Positions 8,187-16,902 of a stretch of DNA of 64,000 bases are shown one piece after another. Numbering within the stretch: position 1 is the stretch's first letter; every line of letters starts with the position of its first letter. Position numbers and translations under genes: made by a program. The DNA lies in NCBI GenBank assembly GCA_035651755.1, contig DASRFA010000017.1, forward strand, positions 62,001 to 126,000, in the 5' to 3' direction. The DNA comes from DASRFA01 sp035651755. Lineage in GTDB: Bacteria; Desulfobacterota; Binatia; UBA12015. The notes beneath the pieces were generated by a model that saw only the letters and a list, made by a program, of their open reading frames with translations, was not told the origin of the DNA and did not search any database.

Positions 8187-9358
8187 CGCCGGCAAGCGCG
8201 CCGCTCGAAAGGGTGGCGTTCGCGCCCGACGCCGCCGCGGGCGGGGCCGACGCGGCGCTGGCACGCGACGGCGCGCACGCTCATGCGCTCCGCGTCGCGC
8301 GCGGACGCACGAGCCGCCTCGCGCTCCGCGACGCGCTCGCCACGACCGTTCTCCTGATCGCGGCGGTCGCCGCCGGATCGCGCGGCTTCCGCGACGTCGA
8401 CCGGGCGCTCCTCGGGTACCTCGTCGCGACCGTCGCCTGCGCCTTCGCGACGACGTGGCGCGCGAGCGCGTTCTGGCGTCGTCCCGCGTCGGCGTTCTAC
8501 GCCCGCGCCCTCCTCGCGTCGCTGCGCGAGCCGCGCCGCCTGCGCCGCACCGTCGCCGCGGCGGGCCGCGACCTCGCGGCGCAGGACTTCCTGCGGCGGC
8601 GCTCGACCGCGCGCTGGGTCGCGCACGTCCTTCTCTCGGGCGGAACCCTCGCGAGCTTCGCGATCACGCTCCCGCTCGTCTTCGGGTGGCTCCGCTTCGC
8701 GCCCGCCGGCGATCGCTCGTACCGGGTCGCGCTCTTCGGGCTTCCGACCGCGCGCTTCGACGTCGACGGGCCGATCGGCTGGCTCCTCTTTCATGCGCTC
8801 GCGCTCGCGGGAGCGGCGGTGCTGGCTGGCGCGAGCGCATTCCTCTTCGCTCGTTTGCGAGCCCGCCGCGCGCCCGAGACGGTCGCCGCGTCGGCGATCG
8901 CACCCCTCGTGCTGCTCATCGTCGTGGCCGCGAGCGGCCTCGCTCTGCCGGCGACGCGCGGGCTGCCGGCGCTCTTTCCGTCGGCGGCGGCGCTGCACGA
9001 GGCGGCCGTCGTCGCGCTGCTCGTGGCGATCCCGTTCTCGAAGCTCGGGCACGTGCTCGTGCGGCCGCTCCAGCTCGGAGCGCGCGCCGTTCGCTCGGAA
9101 GACGGCGCATCCTGGCCGTCGTGCGGCGGCTGCGGCGCGGCGCTCGCTCCCGTCGCGCAGCGGCGCGTCGTCGAGGGGATTCTCGTCGCGCACGGGCTTC
9201 CGGTCGCGCGCCGCTCGCTGCGCTGCCCGGCGTGCAGGCGACGCGAGGTCGCCGCCGCGCAGGCGCGCCTCGTCGGCGCGCACTTCCAGCCGCGCATTTC
9301 GGGCGCCCGCCCCGGCGGCAGTGGGCCCGCGAGCGCGCTCTCGCGGCGGGACGGCTGA
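8183..9358 (+). CDS. NarI/DsrM-like multi-helix membrane protein with zinc-ribbon-like tail
   Basis: The product has 391 residues, starting at a GTG that overlaps the nirBD stop. Hydrophobic segments lie near residues 45-90, 135-165, 195-225, 232-262 and 280-300, so about five membrane helices. The last helix contains HEAAVVALLVAIPFSKLGH, resembling the histidine-bearing helix of NarI/HdrE/DsrM quinol-oxidising b-type subunits. A soluble tail carries CGGC and, about 34 residues later, CPAC, a possible zinc ribbon or rubredoxin-like site. It sits directly before nasA and the Fe-S genes. I infer a membrane electron-entry subunit for nitrate reductase. The haem ligands are not proven, and it could instead be a structural anchor. 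Confidence 0.6.
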   Translation: MTPASAPLERVAFAPDAAAGGADAALARDGAHAHALRVARGRTSRLALRDALATTVLLIAAVAAGSRGFRDVDRALLGYLVATVACAFATTWRASAFWRRPASAFYARALLASLREPRRLRRTVAAAGRDLAAQDFLRRRSTARWVAHVLLSGGTLASFAITLPLVFGWLRFAPAGDRSYRVALFGLPTARFDVDGPIGWLLFHALALAGAAVLAGASAFLFARLRARRAPETVAASAIAPLVLLIVVAASGLALPATRGLPALFPSAAALHEAAVVALLVAIPFSKLGHVLVRPLQLGARAVRSEDGASWPSCGGCGAALAPVAQRRVVEGILVAHGLPVARRSLRCPACRRREVAAAQARLVGAHFQPRISGARPGGSGPASALSRRDG

Positions 9359-9359
9359 C

Positions 9360-11570
9360 GTGGCCGAGCTGCCCGCCCCGATCGAGGCGCTCATCGCGGC
9401 CCACGGCCCGAGCCTCGCGTTCGCGCCCCCGGGCGGCTTCGGCGCGCGCGCCGCGGTCGACCGGAAGGTCGAGACCCACTGCTGCTTCTGCGGGCAGCAG
9501 TGCGGCGTCAAGCTCCTCGTCAAGGACGAGCGCGTGGTCGGCGTCGAGCCGTGGGAGGAGTTCCCCTTCAACCAGGGGAAGCTCTGCCCGAAGGGCGTCA
9601 AGCGCTACCTCCAGAGCAACCACCCGGACCGCCTGCTCCACCCGCTCGTCCGGACCGGCCGCGGCTTCGCGCGCATCCCGTGGGACGAGGCGCTCGACCT
9701 CGTCGCCGAGCGCTTCGAGCGCCTGCAGCGGCGCTGGGGATGCGACGCCGTCGCGGTCCTCTCGGGCGCGTCGCTCACGAACGAGAAGGCGTACCTGATG
9801 GGGAAGTTCGCGCGCCTCGCGCTCGGGACGCGCCACATCGACTACAACGGCCGGCTCTGCATGGTCGCGGCCGGCGCCGCCAACCTGAAGGCGTTCGGCG
9901 TCGATCGCGCGGCGAACCCGTGGTCTGACATCGCCGCAACCGACCTCGTGATGGTGCTGGGCGCGAACGTCTCCGAGTGCAGCCCGATCACGACCGACTA
10001 CATCTGGCGGGCGCGCGACCGCGGAGCGCGCCTGATCGTCGTCGACCCGCGCCTGACGCCGATCGCGCGCACGTCCGACCTCTACCTGCCCGTCCGTCCC
10101 GGCCGCGACTCGCTCCTCGTGAACGCGATCCTGCACGCGGTCGTCCGGCTCGGCGGCGTCGACCACGAGTTCGTCGAGCGCCACACGACGGGATTCGACG
10201 ACGTCCGGCGCGCGATCGAGGGCTGCGCACCGGAAGCGGTCGAGCGCGAGGTCGGCATCCCGGCGGCGCGCATCGTCGAGGCGGCCGAGATGTGGGTGCA
10301 GGCGCCGCGCACGATGCTCCTCCACGCGCGCGGCATCGAGCACCACACGAAGGGCGTCGAGAACGTCCTCGCGTGCATCAACCTCGTGCTCGCGACCGGC
10401 AAGATCGGGAAACCGGGCTGCGGCTACGCGACCATCACCGGCCAGGGGAACGGCCAGGGCGCGCGCGAGCACGGGCAGCGCTGCAACCAGCTCCCGGGCG
10501 CGCGCGACGTCGAGAACCCCGAGCACCGCGCGCACGTCGCGCGGCTCTGGGGCGTCCCGGAGGAGCGCATCCCGCGGAAGGGCGCGACCGCGCCGGAGAT
10601 CGTGGAGATGCTGCACCGGCGCGAGGTCCGCGGCCTCCTCTCGCTCTGCTTCAACCCGCTCGTCTCGCTGCCCGACGAGCGCTTCACGCGCGAGGCGCTC
10701 GAGCGAGCCGACTTCTTCGTCGCGATCGACTTCTTCCTCTCCGAGACCGCGCGCCACGCCGACCTCGTGCTGCCCGGCTCGCTGCACGAGGAGGACGAGG
10801 GCACGGCGACGACCGTCGAGGGGCGTGTCGTCCGGATCCGGAAGGCGGTCGAGCCGCCCGGCGAGGCACGGCCCGACTGGCGCATCGTGTGCGACATCGC
10901 CGAGCGCCTCGGCGTCGGCGACCTCTTCGCCTTCTCCGGGCCGCGCGCGATCTTCGAGGAGCTGCGTCGCCTCTCGGCCGGCAGCCGCGCCGACTACTCG
11001 GGCATCAGCTGGGAGCGGATCGAGCGCGAGAAGGGGGTCTTCTGGCCGTGCCCGAACGCGGATCATCCCGGCACGCCGCGGCTCTTCGAGGGCGGCCGCT
11101 TCGCGCACGAAGACGGACGCGCGCGCTTCCACGCGATCGAGTACCGCCCGCCCGCGGAGACCGTCGACGAGGAGTACCCGATCCTCCTCACGACCGGCCG
11201 GATCGTATCGCAATTTCTCTCGGGCTCGCAGACGCGGCGGATCGGACCGCTGGTCGCGCACCAGCCGGAGCCGCGCGTCGAGATGCATCCGCGGCTCGCG
11301 GCGAAGCTTGGAGTCGCGGACGGCGACGAGGTGCGCGTCGCGAGCCGGCGCGGCCACGTCGACCTGCGCGCGCACGTCGTCTCGACGATCCGGCCCGACA
11401 CGGTGTTCATCCCGTACCATTGGCCGGGCCGGCTGTCGGCGAACCGGCTCACGCAGCGCGCGTACGACCCGATCGCCGGCATTCCGGAGTTCAAGGTCGC
11501 GGCCGTACGCATCGAGCGCCTCGCGCGAGACGCTGCCGCCGAAGCTGCCGACGAGCGAGGTGCCGCGTGA
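9360..11570 (+). CDS. nasA: Assimilatory nitrate reductase catalytic subunit (Mo-bisMGD)
   Basis: The product has 736 residues, the length of NasA/NarB. An N-terminal [4Fe-4S] site has C41 (or the adjacent C42), C44, C48 and C76, matching C-x2-C-x3-C-x27-C. The Mo ligand is probably C167 in NGRLCMVAA. Further molybdopterin oxidoreductase blocks include GANVSECSPI, TGKIGKPGCGYATITGQGN and a C-terminal molydopterin-dinucleotide-binding domain with LTTGRIVSQFLSGSQTRRIG. It reduces nitrate to nitrite in the cytoplasm; no twin-arginine signal is present. GTG 9360 lies 1 nt after the previous stop and its own stop overlaps the next GTG. Periplasmic NapA is unlikely, given no signal and the co-transcribed nirBD and Fe-S partners. 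Confidence 0.92.
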   Translation: MAELPAPIEALIAAHGPSLAFAPPGGFGARAAVDRKVETHCCFCGQQCGVKLLVKDERVVGVEPWEEFPFNQGKLCPKGVKRYLQSNHPDRLLHPLVRTGRGFARIPWDEALDLVAERFERLQRRWGCDAVAVLSGASLTNEKAYLMGKFARLALGTRHIDYNGRLCMVAAGAANLKAFGVDRAANPWSDIAATDLVMVLGANVSECSPITTDYIWRARDRGARLIVVDPRLTPIARTSDLYLPVRPGRDSLLVNAILHAVVRLGGVDHEFVERHTTGFDDVRRAIEGCAPEAVEREVGIPAARIVEAAEMWVQAPRTMLLHARGIEHHTKGVENVLACINLVLATGKIGKPGCGYATITGQGNGQGAREHGQRCNQLPGARDVENPEHRAHVARLWGVPEERIPRKGATAPEIVEMLHRREVRGLLSLCFNPLVSLPDERFTREALERADFFVAIDFFLSETARHADLVLPGSLHEEDEGTATTVEGRVVRIRKAVEPPGEARPDWRIVCDIAERLGVGDLFAFSGPRAIFEELRRLSAGSRADYSGISWERIEREKGVFWPCPNADHPGTPRLFEGGRFAHEDGRARFHAIEYRPPAETVDEEYPILLTTGRIVSQFLSGSQTRRIGPLVAHQPEPRVEMHPRLAAKLGVADGDEVRVASRRGHVDLRAHVVSTIRPDTVFIPYHWPGRLSANRLTQRAYDPIAGIPEFKVAAVRIERLARDAAAEAADERGAA

Positions 11571-12202
11571 TCCTCGAGCTCTTCGTCGACGCCAACCGCT
11601 GCATCGGGTGCCGCGCCTGCGAGGAAGCGTGCAGCGAGTGCCCCGGCCACGGCGGCGAGTCGATGATCCACCTCGACTTCGTCGAGCGCTCGACCTCGGT
11701 GCAGACCGCGCCGACCGTGTGCATGCACTGCGCGGACCCGGCGTGCGTCGCGGTCTGCCCGGCCGATGCCATCAAGATCGACGACGAGGGCGTCGTGCTG
11801 ACGGCGATGGCCGAGCGCTGCATCGGGTGCGGCAACTGCGCGCTCGCGTGTCCGTTCGGCGTTCCGAAGGTGCACCCCGGCATCGAGCTCATGCGGAAGT
11901 GCGACCTGTGCTACGACCGCACGTCGGTCGGGCTCCGCCCGATGTGCGCGACGGTGTGCCCGTCGGGCGCCCTCTTCTACGGGACGCGCGCCGAGGTCGA
12001 GGACCGCCGCCGGGCACGACCGACGAACGAGGTGGCGTTCGGCGATGCGCGCGTGCGGACGCGGAACCACTTCATGGTCCCCGCGGAGAGCGACGTGCTC
12101 GCCGCCTGGGACGACGGCGCCGTCACCCCGCGCGCCGGCGACGCCGGCCCTGGCGCGACGCGCTCGCGCGCCGAGCGCCAGCTCGAGGAGGCGCTGTGCT
12201 GA
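11567..12202 (+). CDS. Four-cluster [4Fe-4S] electron-transfer subunit (NrfC/HycB-like)
   Basis: The product has 211 residues and 16 Cys in four ferredoxin-type groups: CIGCRACEEACSEC, CMHCADPACVAVC, CIGCGNCALAC and CDLCYDR...CATVC. This matches the DmsB/NrfC/HycB class that wires a molybdopterin subunit to a membrane quinol subunit. There is no signal peptide, so it is cytoplasmic with NasA. The GTG start overlaps the nasA stop (GTGA). A low-complexity tail of about 40 residues follows the last cluster. Typical soluble NasA enzymes use NasB or ferredoxin; a HycB-type partner here points to membrane wiring. Confidence 0.85.
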   Translation: MILELFVDANRCIGCRACEEACSECPGHGGESMIHLDFVERSTSVQTAPTVCMHCADPACVAVCPADAIKIDDEGVVLTAMAERCIGCGNCALACPFGVPKVHPGIELMRKCDLCYDRTSVGLRPMCATVCPSGALFYGTRAEVEDRRRARPTNEVAFGDARVRTRNHFMVPAESDVLAAWDDGAVTPRAGDAGPGATRSRAERQLEEALC

Positions 12203-12636
12203 AGCGACCCGATCCGTCGTTCCCCCGGGAACTCTCCGCCGATCGCCGGCTCGAGCGCCGGCGCTTCCTGCGTACGCTCGGCTCGGCGGCCGTCGTGACG
12301 CTGGTCGCCGAGTGGTGGACCGCGCGCACCTTCGACGAGGCGCACTCGCACACGCCCGAGGTGCGACTCGCGACCCGCGACGAACCCGCCGTCGGGCAGG
12401 CGCGCGCGCTCGAGGACGCGGGCGGCGAGCAGGTGCTCGTGGTCCGGCTCGACGAGGCGAGCCTGGTCGCGTTCGACCGCCGCTGCCCCCACCTCGGCTG
12501 TCCGGTTTTGTGGTCGGCGGAGCGCGGGCGATTCGAGTGCCCGTGCCACCGCGCCGCATTCGACGCGCGCACCGGCCGGGTGCTCTTCGGCCCGCCGCGC
12601 CGCGGTCTCACGCCGGCGCACGTCACGGTCGCATGA
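12196..12636 (+). CDS. Rieske [2Fe-2S] protein of the nitrate reductase module
   Basis: The product has 146 residues. The N-terminus has RRRFLRTLGSAAVVTLVAEWW, part of which reads as a short hydrophobic anchor after a twin-arginine-like motif. The C-terminal half has the Rieske pair CPHLGC and CPCH with the expected spacing, followed by FDARTGRVLFGPPRRGL, typical of QcrA/QoxA-like Rieske domains. GTG 12196 overlaps the upstream gene by 7 nt; CTG 12199 is an alternative. It may pass electrons between quinol and the four-cluster protein or NasA. It is the last gene before a 306-nt gap. Confidence 0.8.
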   Translation: MLKRPDPSFPRELSADRRLERRRFLRTLGSAAVVTLVAEWWTARTFDEAHSHTPEVRLATRDEPAVGQARALEDAGGEQVLVVRLDEASLVAFDRRCPHLGCPVLWSAERGRFECPCHRAAFDARTGRVLFGPPRRGLTPAHVTVA

Positions 12637-12842
12637 GCCGCCGCCCGCGAAGCGGCGCGCACACGCGATGGGCAGCGCCTCGATTTCGAGCGCGACGCCC
12701 AGGCCGTGCGCCGCGACGAGGCCCCGGAAACACGGTCTCGCGCTGCATGTTCGCGTGCGTCCAAGGGCGGCGATCGCGGCCCGGAAGTTGCTGACGGTCT
12801 AGCGAAGCGCCGGCACGCGTCCGGCGCGCTCACATTGCTGCG

Positions 12843-12942
12843 GCGGCGCGCCATGGCGGCGCGCTGCGAGGACAACGGCGTCCACTTTCACGGGGATCCT
12901 TCCGTGCGGGTGGACGCTTTTTTGTTGCGACAGGAGAAAGCG
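12843..12942 (+). promoter_or_regulatory. ANTAR-target leader RNA of nrtABCD with attenuator
   Basis: P1: GCGGCGCGCC (12843-12852) pairs with GGCGCGCTGC (12858-12867) around loop ATGGC, a pentaloop that still has A1 and G4. A 2-nt linker follows. P2: GGAC (12870-12873), hexaloop AACGGC, GTCC (12880-12883). The P2 3' arm is shared with the intrinsic terminator at 12878-12923, so P2 and terminator cannot form together. That is the layout of NasR/NasT-controlled attenuators. The 2-nt P1-P2 linker matches the nirBD leader. GGAG at 12933-12936 is the ribosome-binding site of nrtA at 12943. The rest of the 12637-12842 gap shows nothing clear. Confidence 0.85.
12878..12923 (+). terminator. Intrinsic terminator (attenuator) in nrtA leader
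   Basis: GCGTCCAC (12878-12885) pairs perfectly with GTGGACGC (12910-12917), with an inner stem CACGG (12889-12893)/CCGTG (12902-12906), followed at once by six T (12918-12923). It lies 20 nt before the nrtA start codon, so termination here would silence the transporter operon unless NasT stabilises P2. Confidence 0.85.
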
Positions 12943-14259
12943 ATGCCCGATCGACACGAGGTGACCGGAGCGGAGCGCCGTCCGACGAGCGCGCGAGAGA
13001 AGGGCAGCCGCGGCTGGACGCGCCGGCGCGTGCTCCAGTCGTCGGCACTCGCTTCCCTGCTCGCGGCTCTGCCGTCGCCGTGGCGAGGCCGGGTGTTCGC
13101 CTCGGACGCCCCCGAGACGCCGCAGATCCGGATCGGGATCATCGCGCTCACCGACTGCGCTTCGATCGTGGTCGCGCACGAGAAGGGCTTCTTCCGGGAG
13201 GAGGGCCTCGACGTGACGATCTCCAAGGAGGCGTCGTGGGCGGCGATCCGCGACAAGCTCTACCTCGGCGAGAATCACGCGACGCACATGCTCTACGGGA
13301 CGCCCTACGCCTCCACGCTCGGGTTGGGAGGCGCGCCGGCACGCCCGCTGATCATCCCGTGGGTGCTCAACATGAACGGCCAGGCGATCACCCTCAACAC
13401 CGAGCTGCGCGACAGGGGCGTCCGGGCGCCGACCGACCTGCAGAAGCTCCTTGCGGAGGAGAAGGCTGCCGGGAAGCCGCCGCGCACCTTCGCGATGACC
13501 TACCCACCCGGCACGCACGCGATGTGGATCCGCTACTGGCTCGCGAGCGGCGGCATCAACCCCGACAAGGACGTGTCGCTGATCACGATCCCGCCGCCGC
13601 AGATGGTCGCCAACATGAAGGTCGGGAAGATGGACGGCTTCTGCGTCGGCGAGCCGTGGAACGCGCGCGCGATCGGCGACGGCATCGGCTTCACTGCGAC
13701 GACGACGCAGGCGATCTGGAAGAACCACCCCGAGAAGGTGTGCGCCTTCACCGCCGAGTTCGCGGAGAAGAATCCACGCACCGTGCGCGCCGTCCTGCGC
13801 GGCCTCCACCGGTCGAGCGTCTTCATCGACGATCTCGGAAATCGCCCCGAGGTCGCGGCGATCGTCTCGCGCCCGGAGTACATCAACTGCCCGAAGGAGA
13901 TCATCCTCGGCCGCCTGCTCGGGAAGTACGACATGGGCGACGGCAAGGGCGAGCGCTTCGATCCCGACTACATGCGCTTCCACGAGCGCGACGCGAACTT
14001 CCCGTGGAAGTCGCACGGCGTCTGGTTCCTCACGCAGTTCCGGCGCTGGGGAATGCTCCCGCAGGCGCCGGACTACGAGAAGGTCGTCGCGCAGGTGCAC
14101 CGCCCGGACATCTACCGCGAGGTCGCGCGCGAGGTCGCGATCGCCGCTCCCGCCGGCGACATGCGGCGGGAGACGCTCGGCGACGGCGTCGCCTTCGACC
14201 CCGCCGAGCCCGAGGCCTATGCGATGGGCTTCTCCGTCAAGACGACGGCGAACGCCTGA
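12943..14259 (+). CDS. nrtA: Nitrate/nitrite ABC transporter substrate-binding protein NrtA
   Basis: The product has 438 residues. A twin-arginine signal, RRRVLQSSALASLLAALPSPW, spans roughly residues 27-47, so the protein is exported folded to the periplasm. The mature domain has IGIIALTDCASIVVAHEKGFF, EASWAAIRDKLYLGENHATHML and GFCVGEPWNARAIG, as in NrtA/CmpA. ATG 12943 follows AGGAG with good spacing. It is the first gene of nrtABCD behind the attenuator. It is paralogous to NasS at 3670, which lacks the signal. Confidence 0.93.
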   Translation: MPDRHEVTGAERRPTSAREKGSRGWTRRRVLQSSALASLLAALPSPWRGRVFASDAPETPQIRIGIIALTDCASIVVAHEKGFFREEGLDVTISKEASWAAIRDKLYLGENHATHMLYGTPYASTLGLGGAPARPLIIPWVLNMNGQAITLNTELRDRGVRAPTDLQKLLAEEKAAGKPPRTFAMTYPPGTHAMWIRYWLASGGINPDKDVSLITIPPPQMVANMKVGKMDGFCVGEPWNARAIGDGIGFTATTTQAIWKNHPEKVCAFTAEFAEKNPRTVRAVLRGLHRSSVFIDDLGNRPEVAAIVSRPEYINCPKEIILGRLLGKYDMGDGKGERFDPDYMRFHERDANFPWKSHGVWFLTQFRRWGMLPQAPDYEKVVAQVHRPDIYREVAREVAIAAPAGDMRRETLGDGVAFDPAEPEAYAMGFSVKTTANA

Positions 14260-14270
14260 GCGAGGACGTC

Positions 14271-15116
14271 ATGCAAGCAGAGATCACCGCTGAATCCGCC
14301 GCCCGCGCCGGCGCTCGCGTCGCCCGGAGGTCGGCGGACACCGGCGCCGCATTCGCGCGCCTGAAGCCGATCGTGCTCCCGCTCGCCGGCACCGGGTCGC
14401 TGATCGCGCTCTGGGCGCTTCTCAGCGCGACCGTCTCTTCCGATCTGCCCTCGCCGCTCCAGGCGTGGTCCGAGTCGAAGCGCTACGTCCTCGAGCCCTT
14501 CTTCAAGGAGGGCGAGATGAACCAGGGCATCGGCCGGCTCGCCTTCTACAGCCTGGTGCGAGTCGCGAAGGGATACCTGCTCGCGATCGCCATCGGGACG
14601 CCGCTCGGCTTCGTTCTCGGGCTCTCGCGTACGTTTGCGCAGGCGTTCGACCCGCTCGTGCAGATCCTGCGGCCGATCTCGCCGCTCGCCTGGCTGCCGC
14701 TCGGCCTGATCCTCTTCCGGAGCTCGGAGCCGGCGGCGCTCTTCACGATCGCGATCTGCGCGATGTGGCCGACGGTGATCAACACCGCCCTCGGCGTCCG
14801 GAGCATCCAGCAGGAGTATCTGAACGTCGGTCGCGTGCTGCGCCTCTCGACGCCGGTCATGCTGCGGAAGATCGTCGTGCCGGCGACGCTTCCGTACCTC
14901 TTCGCGGGGTGGCGCCTGAGCCTCGGGATCGCGTGGCTCGTGATCGTCGCGGCCGAGATGCTGACGGGCGCGCCCGGCGTCGGCGGCTTTCTCTGGCAGG
15001 AGTACAACAGCCTCGTCTACTCGCACATCATCCTCGCGATCGTGACGATCGGGCTCGTCGGCTTCGCGCTCGATCGTCTGATGGGCCGCGTCGAGGCCCG
15101 GTTCGCGCGCGCATGA
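14271..15116 (+). CDS. nrtB: Nitrate/nitrite ABC transporter permease NrtB
   Basis: The product has 281 residues. It is a hydrophobic BPD_transp_1 permease with about six membrane helices and the EAA-type loop around NTALGVRSIQQEYLNVGRVL, followed by APGVGGFLWQEYNSLVYSHI, typical of the NrtB/SsuC family. ATG 14271 follows GAGGA. The stop overlaps the start of the first ATPase gene (ATGA). It forms the membrane channel that takes nitrate from NrtA. Confidence 0.92.
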   Translation: MQAEITAESAARAGARVARRSADTGAAFARLKPIVLPLAGTGSLIALWALLSATVSSDLPSPLQAWSESKRYVLEPFFKEGEMNQGIGRLAFYSLVRVAKGYLLAIAIGTPLGFVLGLSRTFAQAFDPLVQILRPISPLAWLPLGLILFRSSEPAALFTIAICAMWPTVINTALGVRSIQQEYLNVGRVLRLSTPVMLRKIVVPATLPYLFAGWRLSLGIAWLVIVAAEMLTGAPGVGGFLWQEYNSLVYSHIILAIVTIGLVGFALDRLMGRVEARFARA

Positions 15117-15958
15117 GCCGGCCGATCCTCGAGCTGCGCGACGTCGAGAAGCGCTTCCCCGGCCGCGCCCAGCCGGTGCTTTCCGGCGTCGACCTCGCCG
15201 TGCGCGAGGGCGAGCTGGTCGCGGTCGTCGGGTGCTCGGGCGCCGGCAAGACGACGCTCGTCTCGCTCGCGGCCGGCCTCCTCGCGCCCGAGCGCGGCGA
15301 GATCTTGTTCGACGGGCACCCGGTCTGCGGGCCGGGCCCCGAGCGCGCGGTCGTGTTCCAGAGCTACTCGCTGCTGCCGTGGATGAGCGCGCTCCAGAAC
15401 GTGATGCTCGCGGTGCGCGCGTCCGCACCCGAGCTCGGGCGCTCGGCGGCGCGCGAGCGCGCGCGCGAGGTGCTCGAGCTCGTGAAGCTCGGTGCAGCCG
15501 TCGACAGGCGCCCGGGCGAGCTGTCGGGCGGCATGCGCCAGCGCGTGGCGCTGGCGCGCGGGCTCGCGATGCGGCCGCGTCTCCTCCTCCTCGACGAGCC
15601 GCTCTCCGCCCTCGACGCCCTCACGCGCGCGGCGCTCCAGGACGAGCTCGCGCGTATCCGGAGCGCGACGCACACGACGACGATCCTCGTCACGAACGAC
15701 ATCGACGAAGCGATCCTGCTCGCCGACGTCGTCCACCCCCTGACGCGCGGGCCGGCGGCACGCTTGCTGCCGGCGATTCCGATCGAGATCCCGCGGCCGC
15801 GCGCACGTACCCGCATGAGCCTCGCCCCCGGCTACCAGCGCGCTCGCCGCGCGATCGTGGCCGCTCTCGGCGCCCGCTCCGCCCGTGCACGTCACGACGC
15901 GGAGCCGCGCGCCGGATCCGACGCCGCACGCGCGGCGGTCGCGGAGTCGGCGCGATGA
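15113..15958 (+). CDS. nrtC: Nitrate ABC transporter ATPase 1 (H-loop His replaced by Asn)
   Basis: The product has 281 residues. Walker A is GCSGAGKTT, the Q-loop is VVFQSYSLLPWM, the signature is LSGGMRQR and Walker B is RLLLLDEP. The switch region reads ILVTNDIDEA where the family normally has VTHDxDEA, so the catalytic-switch histidine is Asn. It lacks the C-terminal NrtA-like domain of cyanobacterial NrtC. The C-terminal 70 residues are Arg/Ala-rich. It overlaps both neighbours by 4 nt and probably pairs with the next ATPase as a heterodimer on NrtB. Confidence 0.88.
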   Translation: MSRPILELRDVEKRFPGRAQPVLSGVDLAVREGELVAVVGCSGAGKTTLVSLAAGLLAPERGEILFDGHPVCGPGPERAVVFQSYSLLPWMSALQNVMLAVRASAPELGRSAARERAREVLELVKLGAAVDRRPGELSGGMRQRVALARGLAMRPRLLLLDEPLSALDALTRAALQDELARIRSATHTTTILVTNDIDEAILLADVVHPLTRGPAARLLPAIPIEIPRPRARTRMSLAPGYQRARRAIVAALGARSARARHDAEPRAGSDAARAAVAESAR

Positions 15959-16830
15959 GCACGATGCTCGACGTCTGGAACCTCGCGAAGGAGTTCCCGG
16001 CGAAGGACGGTCCTGCGCTGATCGTGGACCGCTTCGATCTCAAGGTGACGGAGGGCGAGTTCGTGTGCGTGATCGGGCACTCGGGCTGCGGGAAGTCCAC
16101 GGTGCTCTCGATCTTGATGGGCCTCTCGCAGGCGACGCGCGGAACCGTGATCCTCGGGAACAAGGAGCTCGACGGTCCCGGCTGTGATCGCGGCGTGGTC
16201 TTCCAGTCGGCTGCGCTGCTGCCGTGGATGAGCGTCCTCGAAAACGTGCAGCTCGCGGTCGCGCAGGTGAGCGCGGACAAGACCGCGACGGAGCGGCGCC
16301 GGCTCGCGCGCCACTACCTCGCGCTCGTCGGGCTCGAGGACATCGGTGACGCGCGCCCGGCCGACCTCTCCGCCGGCATGCGCCAGCGGGTCGGGATCGC
16401 GCGCGCTTTTGCGACCGATCCGCGGCTCCTCCTCCTCGACGAGCCGTTCAGCCTGCTCGACGCGATCACGCGCCTCGACCTGCAGGACCAGCTCGCCGAG
16501 CTGTGCGATCGGACGCGCAAGACGGTCGTCATGGTCACCCACGACGTCGACGAGGCGCTCCTCCTCGCAGATCGCATCGTGATGATGACGAGCGGCCCCG
16601 CGGCGCGGGTCGGCGACGTGCTGGACGTCCCGTTTCCGCGCCCGCGCGACCGCAGCCTGGTGCTCTCGCAGCCGGCGTACTACCAGGCGCGCGACCGCAT
16701 CCTGTCGTTCCTCGAATCTCCGGGACGCACACGGCCGAGCCTCGTCCACTCGCAAGCGGGAAGAGCCGCCGCGCACGAGCCGTCGAACGGCGCCGCCGCA
16801 TCGTTCCCCGCGCAAGACGCGCCGGCTTGA
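15955..16830 (+). CDS. nrtD: Nitrate ABC transporter ATPase 2 (signature LSAGM)
   Basis: The product has 291 residues. Walker A is GHSGCGKST, the Q-loop is VVFQSAALLPWM, Walker B is RLLLLDEP and the H-loop VTHDVDEA is intact. The signature reads LSAGMRQR, with the second Gly-Gly position changed to Ala. The change falls on the same composite ATP site as the Asn H-loop of its partner, so the pair would have one canonical and one altered site. A Ser/Ala/Pro-rich tail of about 45 residues follows the nucleotide-binding domain. Confidence 0.88.
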   Translation: MSTMLDVWNLAKEFPAKDGPALIVDRFDLKVTEGEFVCVIGHSGCGKSTVLSILMGLSQATRGTVILGNKELDGPGCDRGVVFQSAALLPWMSVLENVQLAVAQVSADKTATERRRLARHYLALVGLEDIGDARPADLSAGMRQRVGIARAFATDPRLLLLDEPFSLLDAITRLDLQDQLAELCDRTRKTVVMVTHDVDEALLLADRIVMMTSGPAARVGDVLDVPFPRPRDRSLVLSQPAYYQARDRILSFLESPGRTRPSLVHSQAGRAAAHEPSNGAAASFPAQDAPA

Positions 16831-16902
16831 CGGTTCGCGCCAGCCGGCTCTCACGCCGCGCGGGCTAGTGGCGGCGGCTAGTGGCGGCGGGAGGACCATT
16901 TT

